A stretch of 64,000 nucleotides of DNA from Bradyrhizobium sp. Tv2a-2 (lineage in GTDB: Bacteria; Pseudomonadota; Alphaproteobacteria; Rhizobiales; Xanthobacteraceae), in NCBI RefSeq assembly GCF_000472425.1, contig NZ_AXAI01000003.1:402702-466701 (forward strand). Reading direction: 5' to 3'. The notes beneath the pieces are model-generated. The model ran no database searches. It was not told where the DNA came from and saw only the letters and a list, made by a program, of their open reading frames with translations. The translations under genes were made by a program, and so were the position numbers. Each line of letters starts with the position of its first letter. Positions within the stretch are counted from its first letter, which is position 1. This document shows, in pieces, positions 57,012 through 64,000 of the stretch.

Positions 57012-57031
57012 AGTGTGAAGCATCTCACACT
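57012..57031. promoter_or_regulatory. CRP/FNR-type palindrome upstream of the MFS gene
   Basis: AGTGTGA-N6-TCACACT is a perfect 7-bp inverted repeat that contains the full CRP consensus TGTGA-N6-TCACA. It lies about 95-110 bases upstream of the transporter start, in the 271-base gap. It suggests control by a Crp-family protein; the Crp-type regulator at 59870 is a possible but untested partner. Confidence 0.6.
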
Positions 57032-57190
57032 GGTCATGCTGCATCTGCGCTATATAGGGGTGAGGCCGGGCTCGCAGAACGCGAAGGCGCGATCGAATGA
57101 ATATGCGGCGGATGTTGTCTTGGTGGTTCAGGATCGTCCTGTCGGGACGCTTCCTCGAGCGCTTCCTGCGCGTCCAGCAGACGCCAGGAT

Positions 57191-58366
57191 CTAGCTCTGG
57201 CCCATCAACCCTTTGAAGAACGCTGCGCCTTCGTGCATGGCGTCACGCCCTTTCCAGGCAAGATGAGTCAGCCGTCCCGAGAACGATTGGTGGCTGCGCA
57301 GGCTGCTCGATCCCAGCACGTGGCCGACTTCGCCCGGAAACCGGCTGACCTCGGCTTCGACCAGTGCGGCGATCGCCTCCATCAGCCGATGCAGCCTGAC
57401 GCCCCAATCGGATGGCTCGAGATTGTCGATGCGAACTTGCAGCGCATATTCCGTATCGTAGATGCTGACCAGCAGCTCCCTGGCGACCAGCACGCGATTG
57501 TTCCTGAGCGCGAAGTGCAAGGCGAGTTTCTTATCCTCGATGAGGTCCAGCACCATGGTGACCGCAACCGCATAAGGAGTTGCCGCGACATCGGATGCAG
57601 CCTTGCTGGCGGCTGCCTTGGTGGCGAAGCGGATCAGCTGCCATGGCGTCTTGAGGCGGTTGGCGACCAGCGTCAGGGCAAACGGCACCGCCTCCCTGTC
57701 GCCCTCCTTGCCAGTCTTGACGAAGGCGTCGATTAGCTCCCTGACGCTGGCAACTTTGCCGTCGTCGAATTTCGAGATCTTCTCCGGCAGCTCGCTCGCA
57801 AGCCTTGCCAGCGCCTCGCGCGCGCGCAGCACGCTCACCATCTTGCCAAGGTCGCCGAACACGGCGCGCGAGGCGGTATAGGTGGCGAGCTTGGCGCGGG
57901 CCTGCTCGGTCGCGTCAGCCGAGGCGAAGGTGTTTTCCAGCGACTTGATCACCTTGGTCTGGAATGTGCTCGCCGCCCGTTGCGCCTCGCTCTTCTTGTC
58001 GCTCGCGATCAGGCTCCTCATCTGCTCGGCATAGTCGCGCGCCATGGTCGGCAGGAGGTCGCGGCTGATCCAGTCCCAGATCGGTGAAAGCGAGCCGCGC
58101 GAGATGCGCCCCGGATTGGGATAGTCCGGATCGCCGTCCATCAGAAACGGCTCGAGCGGGGCGAAGAAATAGCGCGACGGGTTGCCCATCCGGTTGTGGG
58201 TCTGGCCGTCCTTGCGGAATTCCGCGCGCAGGCTCTCGAGCAGGGCGCCGTTACCCGGTACGTCGGCGCCGCAAAGCTGAAGCCGCTCGAGCTCGTTGAG
58301 CAGATTGCTGCGCGCCTGCGGCGTCAGCCGCTTGAGGTAATCTGCGATCCGGTCGGCTGGCAGCAT
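57191..58366 (-). CDS. Large hypothetical protein
   Basis: A 391-residue mainly helical protein with no recognised domain. It opens MLPADRIADYLKRLTPQARSNLLNELERLQ, contains the short blocks SRDLLPTMARDYAEQMRSLIAS and TSDWGV-like RLHRLMEAIAALVEAEVS, and ends in KGLMGQS. No membrane segment, signal or catalytic motif is visible. It appears conserved in Bradyrhizobium-like genomes, but I cannot name a function. The ATG at 58366 is preferred to the in-frame start at 58465. Confidence 0.7.
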   Translation of the reverse strand: MLPADRIADYLKRLTPQARSNLLNELERLQLCGADVPGNGALLESLRAEFRKDGQTHNRMGNPSRYFFAPLEPFLMDGDPDYPNPGRISRGSLSPIWDWISRDLLPTMARDYAEQMRSLIASDKKSEAQRAASTFQTKVIKSLENTFASADATEQARAKLATYTASRAVFGDLGKMVSVLRAREALARLASELPEKISKFDDGKVASVRELIDAFVKTGKEGDREAVPFALTLVANRLKTPWQLIRFATKAAASKAASDVAATPYAVAVTMVLDLIEDKKLALHFALRNNRVLVARELLVSIYDTEYALQVRIDNLEPSDWGVRLHRLMEAIAALVEAEVSRFPGEVGHVLGSSSLRSHQSFSGRLTHLAWKGRDAMHEGAAFFKGLMGQS

Positions 58367-58737
58367 GGCACGCAGTGTTCCGCAACTGTTCCGGAGTCTT
58401 TCATCCGGTGTATCGGGTGGCGAGAGGCATTTGCGCGCTCGGAACCGGGAACCCAAGCAAAGCAAGCTATCGTTAATTAAGTGGTAAGGTGGTCAGACGC
58501 CTTACGGCGGGCAACAGGACCGAATCGCCAGCTGCGGTTGCGGCACGTTGCGGCATCGCAGGTGCTGCCGAAGCCGATTTGTCCAGTACGCTGCAACCTA
58601 CACGGAAATTACGCGATTATTTTACTCGCAATAAGTGTGGATCAGCGATTTCTGTGCCGTTTTGGCCCAAGATTACCGTAGTCTTACGGTGCAAATTATT
58701 AACCGCAGAACCGCATTGCATCCGTTAAACAACCGAT
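58367..58737. promoter_or_regulatory. Divergent promoter region with a short palindrome
   Basis: The 371 bases between the hypothetical gene and the LuxR-type regulator contain no further gene. At 58675-58690 ACCGTA-N4-TACGGT forms a perfect 6-bp inverted repeat 47 bases before the regulator start, possibly its own operator. The last 100 bases are AT-rich, as in a promoter. Confidence 0.4.
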
Positions 58738-59370
58738 ATGTCACAGCAGGAAAGCCGCAGCATCAGTGAAATCGGCGTTGCCGAGCAGGTCGATATCGAC
58801 GCGCCGCTCGGCGAGTTCGAAGCCGTCCGGCACTGGGTTGCGCGCCCGCGCCCCACGGATGAGGCGACGGTCGCCGTCGCGCGCGAGCTCAACGGGCCGC
58901 TGACCGCACTGCTGCTTTATATGGGCGAAATCAAGCAGCACAGCCGCCAACTCTCGCCAAGCGCGGAGGACCGGGCGTATCTGCAGAAGATCGTCGACAA
59001 TGCCCTGCAGCAGACCGAGCGGGTGTGCGCCCTGGTCAAGCAGATCGCCGTTGCCGACGAGCCGGCGCTGATGACGGGTGCAAGGCGTGAGGATGAAGGG
59101 CGCAGCGGACGGACAGGCGATTCCGGACGAGCGCCGCGCGCCACGATTGCAGCCGCAGGCGGCCAGCGTCCCCTGACCAAGCGGGAGCGCGAGGTACTGC
59201 AGCTCATCAGCGAGGGCCATTCCAACAAGCAGGGCGCGCTGCGCATGCGCATCAGCCCCCGCACCTTCGAAAGCCATCGCGCCGAGGCCATGCGCAAGCT
59301 CGGCGCGCGCAACACCGCCGAGCTCGTCCGCACCGCGCTGTTGCTGCGAATCGACGAGCGGCTCGACTGA
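58738..59370 (+). CDS. LuxR-type regulator with degenerate HisKA-like domain
   Basis: A 210-residue regulator. Residues about 45-105 (VARELNGPLTALLLYMGEIKQHSRQL...) resemble the dimerisation helices of histidine kinases, but the phospho-acceptor His is replaced by Arg49 (ARELNGPL in place of AHELNQPL). No ATPase domain is present. A C-terminal LuxR HTH is at about residues 143-205 (LTKREREVLQLISEGHSNKQGALRMRISPRTFESHRAEAMRKLG). It is probably cytoplasmic and phosphorylation-independent at this site. The start ATG has no clear ribosome site. Confidence 0.8.
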   Translation: MSQQESRSISEIGVAEQVDIDAPLGEFEAVRHWVARPRPTDEATVAVARELNGPLTALLLYMGEIKQHSRQLSPSAEDRAYLQKIVDNALQQTERVCALVKQIAVADEPALMTGARREDEGRSGRTGDSGRAPRATIAAAGGQRPLTKREREVLQLISEGHSNKQGALRMRISPRTFESHRAEAMRKLGARNTAELVRTALLLRIDERLD

Positions 59371-59501
59371 AGCCATGGGTCGCGTCGAGCCGGTTAAAGC
59401 TTCACGGTAGCGTGCCGGGGAAATGGGCGCGCGACAGCGACGCCCTGACATTTGCGCTCGCGGCAATCGAGCGCGCGCGGCTTGCGCCGGCCTGGCACCT
59501 C

Positions 59502-59753
59502 TCAGCAGAGATCCTCGATCATCGAATGCAGCCGCGGCGCGGCGGGCCGCGGCGGCCGAGCTGCCGGCTTGGCAGGGCCCGGGACGATGGTGATGGTCCA
59601 GCGCGGCGGCGCCGCCGCGTCCTGCTCCTGCACTGAACGGACATGGCCGATGATCGTCTCGCTGCCGGATTTGATGGCGGCTGTTCTGCCGTTGAATTGC
59701 GCCATACGGAAACGCCGAACTTCCTTCTCGTCGGCGGTCTCGAATGTGAACAT
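59502..59753 (-). CDS. Small hypothetical protein
   Basis: An 83-residue protein that starts MFTFETADEKEVRRFRMAQFNGRTAAIKSGSETIIGHV and continues into a Pro/Ala-rich stretch. The first 60 residues fit a compact beta-strand domain. GGAGAGCCTC precedes the ATG at 59753. Family unknown, but the pattern is common in Bradyrhizobium. It shares the strand with, and lies 116 bases beyond, the Crp-type regulator. Confidence 0.65.
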   Translation of the reverse strand: MFTFETADEKEVRRFRMAQFNGRTAAIKSGSETIIGHVRSVQEQDAAAPPRWTITIVPGPAKPAARPPRPAAPRLHSMIEDLC

Positions 59754-59869
59754 GAGGCTCTCCTGTGCTCGCGGTGAACTATCTCCTTTCATCCTTAGCC
59801 GGATATGAAGATCGAACGCCGTAGAAACACGGTTGGAGCCTTTGCACGCTCGCGCTGCGAGAGCAATGT

Positions 59870-60586
59870 TCAGGGCGGCACGGGCGGATTGAGAAGACGC
59901 TCGTGATGTCGCCTCACCGTCGCATAGCACTCGCAGGCCGTCTTGCGCAGCCCCTCGAGATTGGTGATGCGGATATGTCCCCGGCTGTAATTGATGAAGC
60001 CCGCCTGCTGCAGCGTGTTGGCAACCAGCGAGACGCTGTTGCGCCGTGCGCCGATCATCTGCGCCAGCGCCTCCTGGGTCAGCACCAATTCACCCGCGCC
60101 GGAAAGGTCGTGAGTCTGCAGCAGGCATCGCGCGAGACGGGCCTCTACGGTGTGGGAGGCGTTGCAACCGGCGGTCTGCTGAATTTGCGCGAACACTGTC
60201 ATACCATGCCGCAGCAGCAGCGTGCGCAAGGTCGCGCTGGAGTCGGCGGCCGCTCGAAAGCGATCGAGATCGATGGTGGAAGCCGCGCCGGGAACCACCA
60301 CCACCGCGCGGTTCAGCGCAACCGGATCGCCGAGGGTCGCGAAGGCACCAAAGACGCTGTCGCGGCCGACCAGCCCGGCCTGGACATGCTCGCCGCGCGA
60401 CAGGTCGACCACGATCGAGATCACGCCGCGATGTGGCAGGTAGGCGCGCTTCAACACCTGCCCGACTTCGACGAGCACGAGATCCTGGGTCAGATCGACC
60501 GTGCGAAGATGCGGGCGTATCTGCTCGAAATCATCTGTCGTCAGTGCCGACAAAAATCCATTTGGTGGACGAGAGACCGAATCCAA
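59870..60586 (-). CDS. Crp/Fnr family transcriptional regulator
   Basis: A 238-residue protein with an N-terminal cNMP-binding-type beta-roll (LVEVGQVLKRAYLPHRGVISIVVDLSRGEHVQAGLVGRDS) and a C-terminal winged HTH (LTQEALAQMIGARRNSVSLVANTLQQAGFINYSRGHIRI). No FNR cysteine cluster is present in the N-terminus, and cAMP-contact residues cannot be confirmed. It starts with TTG at 60586, since GGAGACGGC sits correctly upstream and no other start lies within the first 120 residues. It may act at sites such as the one at 57012. Confidence 0.85.
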   Translation of the reverse strand: MDSVSRPPNGFLSALTTDDFEQIRPHLRTVDLTQDLVLVEVGQVLKRAYLPHRGVISIVVDLSRGEHVQAGLVGRDSVFGAFATLGDPVALNRAVVVVPGAASTIDLDRFRAAADSSATLRTLLLRHGMTVFAQIQQTAGCNASHTVEARLARCLLQTHDLSGAGELVLTQEALAQMIGARRNSVSLVANTLQQAGFINYSRGHIRITNLEGLRKTACECYATVRRHHERLLNPPVPP

Positions 60587-61360
60587 AGCCGTCTCCTGCC
60601 TTTAAAAGGGCAAAACAGGCCTTCCGCGATCGCCAGCCACAATTGACATCAAATATCATTTCAGCATGCGTTCGGGGCCAATCGTTGACAAGAAAAATTT
60701 GTACCGAATTGCAACGCAGGCTGCGCGTACCCTTATGCTCGTTAGCGTGCAAACCCACCCGCTCATTGCCGTATCCCGATAGGCTGCTCGGCTTGCTGCA
60801 ACGCGTGAGCCACCCTCGGGATGGCATTGCGTCGCACACCGACCGCGCGCGCCAGACTCCCTGCATCGGCGGCAGCGCATTGCCATCGCGGGGGTCGCGT
60901 ACGCGCAACGGACGCGACGACGATGACATCGCAGTCGCGCCAGCTCCACCAGACTGCAGTCGCCGTCGCGCCTTAAGGCGCATGATCTCGAAGCCGTGTC
61001 GCTGCTGACGGCGAAATGCGCGTTGCCGTAGCGCGCATGGTTAATTCCGCCTTGTCCTGCCCGCAAGCGATGGTTAGCGGACGCCCAACGAAGATCGTGA
61101 ATCAATTCATATGCGCGATGCATCGGCGCAAAGCCTGCTCGCAAGCCGCCTCCTGCGTGCCGGATCGTGCCGACATTGCCGATAATGCGGCGCGATGGAT
61201 TCAGCCCGAGTTAGTATTAACAACGCGAGGCCGGTGTTTCGCCTGACGCGACCTGCCCGATTTAACCAATGGGTAGGGCAGCAAAGCACAGTCTGCCGAC
61301 ACCGCCCGCAGAAGTGCGGGGCGGCTCGTCACTTGTGTGTTCATCCAGAAGGGAAACATC
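60587..61360 (+). promoter_or_regulatory. 774-base gap holding the flagellin leader and promoter
   Basis: No convincing gene lies here; frames such as 60656-61144 lack support. GCCGATAA, the -10 of flagellar sigma-28 promoters, occurs at 61178-61185, but a matching TAAA -35 is not evident. In the leader, CTGCCC (61253-61258) and GGGCAG (61276-61281) can pair. FlbT acts on flagellin 5' leaders in related bacteria, so this hairpin may be its site. The rest shows nothing clear. Confidence 0.4.
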
Positions 61361-62914
61361 ATGTCAGGTATTGTTCTTTCGTCCTCGGTTCGGCAGAACC
61401 TGCTCTCGCTGCAGTCGACTGCTTCGCTGCTCGCCACCACGCAGAATGACCTCGCCACCGGCAACAAGGTCAACTCCGCTCTCGACAACCCGACCAACTT
61501 CTTCACCGCGCAGTCTCTGAACAACCGCGCCAGCGACATCAGCAACCTGCTCGACAGCATCGGCAACGGCGTGCAGGTGCTGCAGGCTGCCAACACCGGC
61601 ATCACGTCGCTGCAGAGCCTCGTCGACAGTGCCAAGTCGATCGCCAACCAGGTGCTGCAGAGCCCGGTCGGCTACGACACCAAGTCCAACGTCACCTCGA
61701 CGACGTTGACGGGCGCCACCTCGACCAACCTGTTGAACTTCAACGCCGGCCCGCTCGTCGGCACCGCCGTCAACAACGACGCCACCGGCGGCAACGCGGC
61801 CGCGATCTCCGGTTCGACGCTGCTGTCGGGCACCGCCGGCACCGGCTCGAACGACCTCGCCACCGGGCTCACCACCGCCGACTCGCTGGTCGTCAACGGC
61901 GTCACCTTCGGCTTCGTGGCCGGCACCTCCAGCTCCGGCACCTCGATCGGCATCGGCGATACCGTGGCGCATCTGTTGTCCACGGTCGATGCCGCGGCTG
62001 GCGTCACCTCCAGCATCTCGGGCGGCCAGATCACGTTTGCGCCAACGTCCAGCACGACCGGCGTGACCATTGGGGGCTCGGCCGCGGTTCTCGGCGACCT
62101 CGGCCTCACCGCGACCGGCAACAGCCTGGAGGGCGAGACGCTCAGCATCGCTGCCACCGGCGGCGGCACGGCGACCGCGATCACCTTCGGCACGCTGTCA
62201 GGGCAGGTCTCGACGCTGAACCAGCTCAACACGGCGCTGGCGGCGAACAACCTGCAGGCCACGGTCACCAACGGCCAAATCAACATCACGACCACGAACG
62301 ATGCGGCGTCTTCCACCATCGGCGCGATCACCGGCACCGCGACCGCAGCAAGCCAGGCGTTCAACGGCCTGACCGCGGCGGCTCCTGTTGCTAACGCAAC
62401 GTCGCAGTCGCAGCGCGCAGGTCTGGTAGCGCAGTACAACAACGTGCTGTCGCAGATCAACTCGACCGCGCAGGATGCCTCCTTCAACGGCGTCAACCTG
62501 CTGAATGGTGACACCCTGAAGCTCGTGTTCGACGAGACCGGCAAGTCAACGCTGAGCATCACCGGCGTGACCTACAACTCGGCAGGCCTCGGCCTCTCGA
62601 ACCTGACCTCGGGCACTGACTTCCTCGACAACGCGTCGGCGAACAAGGTCCTGACCGCGCTCAACAGCGCTTCGACCACGTTGCGGTCGGAAGCTTCGAC
62701 GCTCGGTTCGAACCTGTCGATCGTGCAGGTCCGTCAGGATTTCAACAAGAGCCTGATCGACGTGCTGCAGACCGGTTCGTCGAACCTGACGCTCGCCGAC
62801 ACCAATGAACTCGCGGCCGACAGCCAGGCGCTGTCGACCCGCCAGTCCATCGCGGTCCAGGCGCTGTCGCTCGCCAACCAGTCGCAGGCCAGCGTGCTGC
62901 AGCTGCTCCGCTAG
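61361..62914 (+). CDS. fliC: Flagellin
   Basis: A 517-residue flagellin. The N-terminal D0/D1 helices (MSGIVLSSSVRQNLLSLQSTASLLATTQNDLATG) and C-terminal coiled region (LSTRQSIAVQALSLANQSQASVLQLLR) are typical, and the middle is Thr/Ser/Gly/Ala-rich and variable (D2/D3). It lacks cysteine. It is exported by the flagellar secretion apparatus to form the filament. The size is between thin- and thick-flagellum flagellins of Bradyrhizobium, so the type is uncertain. The ATG at 61361 follows AGAAGGGAAACATC. A terminator follows and then flbT. Confidence 0.93.
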   Translation: MSGIVLSSSVRQNLLSLQSTASLLATTQNDLATGNKVNSALDNPTNFFTAQSLNNRASDISNLLDSIGNGVQVLQAANTGITSLQSLVDSAKSIANQVLQSPVGYDTKSNVTSTTLTGATSTNLLNFNAGPLVGTAVNNDATGGNAAAISGSTLLSGTAGTGSNDLATGLTTADSLVVNGVTFGFVAGTSSSGTSIGIGDTVAHLLSTVDAAAGVTSSISGGQITFAPTSSTTGVTIGGSAAVLGDLGLTATGNSLEGETLSIAATGGGTATAITFGTLSGQVSTLNQLNTALAANNLQATVTNGQINITTTNDAASSTIGAITGTATAASQAFNGLTAAAPVANATSQSQRAGLVAQYNNVLSQINSTAQDASFNGVNLLNGDTLKLVFDETGKSTLSITGVTYNSAGLGLSNLTSGTDFLDNASANKVLTALNSASTTLRSEASTLGSNLSIVQVRQDFNKSLIDVLQTGSSNLTLADTNELAADSQALSTRQSIAVQALSLANQSQASVLQLLR

Positions 62915-62938
62915 TAGCGGCTGAGCTCTCAAATCCTC

Positions 62939-62970
62939 GAGGCGGCGGGGATACCCCGCCGCCTCTCTCC
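62939..62970 (+). terminator. Terminator after flagellin
   Basis: A 12-bp perfect inverted repeat (GAGGCGGCGGGG / CCCCGCCGCCTC) with a 3-base loop at 62951-62953 is followed by TCTCCCGTTT. It lies 25 bases after the flagellin stop. Confidence 0.75.
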
Positions 62971-63046
62971 CGTTTCATGACCGGCTACAATGCCGCGTGT
63001 CGAAATCACTTACGCTCGGGCCGTCTCCCAGAGAGGAGCGACGACA

Positions 63047-63427
63047 ATGCCGCTAAGGGTCGAACTGAAGCCGTTCGAACGCATCGTCATCGGCCAGAGC
63101 GTGATCATCAATTCCGCCAGCCGCACCTGCTTCCTCGTCGACGGTGAGGTGCCGATCCTGCGCGAGCAGGATACGATCACCGCCGAGACCGCCGACACGA
63201 CGGCGAAGCGGCTCTATCTCTGCGTCCAGACGATGTACCTGAAGAACGATCCGGAGCCAAACCGGACCGCCTGTCTCGGCCTGCTTGACGAACTGGTTCG
63301 GGAGATACCCGACTGTCGCGACGTCATCGCAGTCGTTGCAGAGCTCGTGTCGAAGGGCCTGCTGTACAAGGCGCTCAAGGAGATCCGCAAGTTGATCAAG
63401 CGCGCGCCTGAGCCATCGATGGTGTGA
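63047..63427 (+). CDS. flbT: Flagellin mRNA regulator FlbT
   Basis: A 126-residue protein with the FlbT opening MPLRVELKPFERIVIGQSVIINSASRTCFLVDGEVPILREQD and the segment AKRLYLCVQTMYL. FlbT binds flagellin mRNA leaders and controls their stability and translation in alphaproteobacteria. GAGGAGCGACGACA precedes the ATG at 63047. It lies directly after flagellin, as expected. FlaF was not found between them. Confidence 0.92.
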   Translation: MPLRVELKPFERIVIGQSVIINSASRTCFLVDGEVPILREQDTITAETADTTAKRLYLCVQTMYLKNDPEPNRTACLGLLDELVREIPDCRDVIAVVAELVSKGLLYKALKEIRKLIKRAPEPSMV

Positions 63428-63677
63428 GGCGTGCAGGTGCCCCGATCAAAGTATGCTCTGGATAGCGGCGGCCATCATGCGGCATGGTTTACCGTTTGTG
63501 CACCCGTATTAGAACGGACGAGGAAATTAACGGGAAAGACAAGCCGTTACGGCTATCGCTTGGGTGTTGGCCCCGGCCTGATCGCGGCGCTGAAGGAGCA
63601 GACGGCGCATGCCCACAACGAGATGGACCGGGCGGCATGAACAAGTTCAGCCCGACGGCCTGAAGGATTGACCTGAC

Positions 63678-64000
63678 ATGACCGAGATGACCAGCAAGAC
63701 GCACACCAGCGAAGGCGCGATGGCCGAGTACGTCACCGCGGTGATCGGCGGCCAGCTGTTCGGCCTGCCGATCTCCCGCGTCCAGGACGTGTTCATGCCG
63801 GAGCGGCTGACGCGCGTTCCGCTCGCCTCCAGCGAGATCGCCGGCGTTCTCAACCTGCGCGGCCGCATCGTCACCGTGATCGACATGCGCGCCCGCCTCG
63901 GCCTGCCCAAGGCCTCTGACGGCAAGCCGCCGATGGCGGTCGGCGTCGATCTGCGCGGCGAATCCTATGGCCTTCTGATCGACCAGATCGGCGAGGTCCT
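63678..64000 (+). CDS. cheW: Chemotaxis coupling protein CheW (5' part)
   Basis: The frame runs to the window edge (107 codons). It encodes MTEMTSKTHTSEGAMAEYVTAVIGGQLFGLPISRVQDVF and the typical CheW stretch LASSEIAGVLNLRGRIVTVIDMRARLGLP. CheW bridges chemoreceptors and the CheA kinase. An upstream frame at 63431-63640 is doubtful. The 250 bases after flbT hold no clear gene. Confidence 0.9.
   Translation, partial: MTEMTSKTHTSEGAMAEYVTAVIGGQLFGLPISRVQDVFMPERLTRVPLASSEIAGVLNLRGRIVTVIDMRARLGLPKASDGKPPMAVGVDLRGESYGLLIDQIGEV

Noticed and set aside
57097..57216. 39-codon small frame upstream of the hypothetical gene's end
   Set aside because: It is short, overlaps the end of another gene on the opposite strand, and has no clear ribosome site.
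60531..60983. 150-codon minus-strand frame upstream of the Crp gene
   Set aside because: No motif, an Arg/Ser-rich shadow composition and overlap with the regulator's start region.
63431..63640. 69-codon frame between flbT and cheW
   Set aside because: It has a GTG start, no ribosome site, and no resemblance to FlaF or other flagellar proteins.

Overview
The window is a high-GC chromosomal segment of an alphaproteobacterium. It most resembles Bradyrhizobium or a close Nitrobacteraceae relative. The reasons are the block rimP-nusA-ylxR-infB-rbfA-truB-rpsO-pnp, the block lnt-corC-ybeY-phoH-miaB-fur-rimI-tsaB-nfu, a flagellin followed by flbT, short intergenic palindromic repeats of a kind common in that group, and dense antisense open frames caused by GC-rich codon use. 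The genus is inferred from remembered gene order, not from a database search.

Layout. 0-8.2 kb: the end of fabB and all of fabI, a secreted hypothetical protein, a GNAT-glutathione transferase pair, katG with its terminator, then a 101-bp repeat in tandem. 6-16.5 kb, minus strand: the transcription/translation operon rimP to pnp, with RNA hairpins in the pnp leader and rbfA-infB spacer and a terminator-like hairpin in the rimP leader. 17-21.6 kb: a DUF2336 protein, a PhyH-type dioxygenase, trmB, an M20 peptidase and a phrR/praR-like regulator. 21.8-33.9 kb, minus strand: lnt, corC, ybeY, phoH, miaB, fur, rimI, tsaB, nfu, a universal stress protein, trpS and murJ. 34-40.5 kb: a PfkB kinase, an acyl-CoA ligase, a serine beta-lactamase-like hydrolase, a small hypothetical protein and a succinate-semialdehyde dehydrogenase.

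40.5-64 kb is more accessory. It starts with a lone 806-residue protein that joins an N-terminal trypsin-like protease to a C-terminal S1/P1-nuclease or phospholipase-C-like zinc domain. Then come a LysR-SDR divergent pair, an LLM flavin monooxygenase, pobA, an epoxide-hydrolase-like enzyme, a methyltransferase and a NarX/NarL-like two-component system. Next is a 1.9-kb insertion at the 3' end of an MHS transporter gene. It is bounded by a perfect 108-bp direct repeat and carries a proline/serine-rich protein with a 7-residue tandem repeat. The window ends with a hypothetical protein, an unusual HisKA-like/LuxR regulator, a Crp-type regulator, flagellin, flbT and the start of cheW.

The two most unusual objects are the protease-zinc nuclease fusion (41012-43432), whose metal ligands seem complete and whose architecture suggests a self-activating zymogen, and the repeat-bounded insertion at 53538-55695. 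No tRNA, rRNA, CRISPR array, transposase or integrase was recognised in the window.
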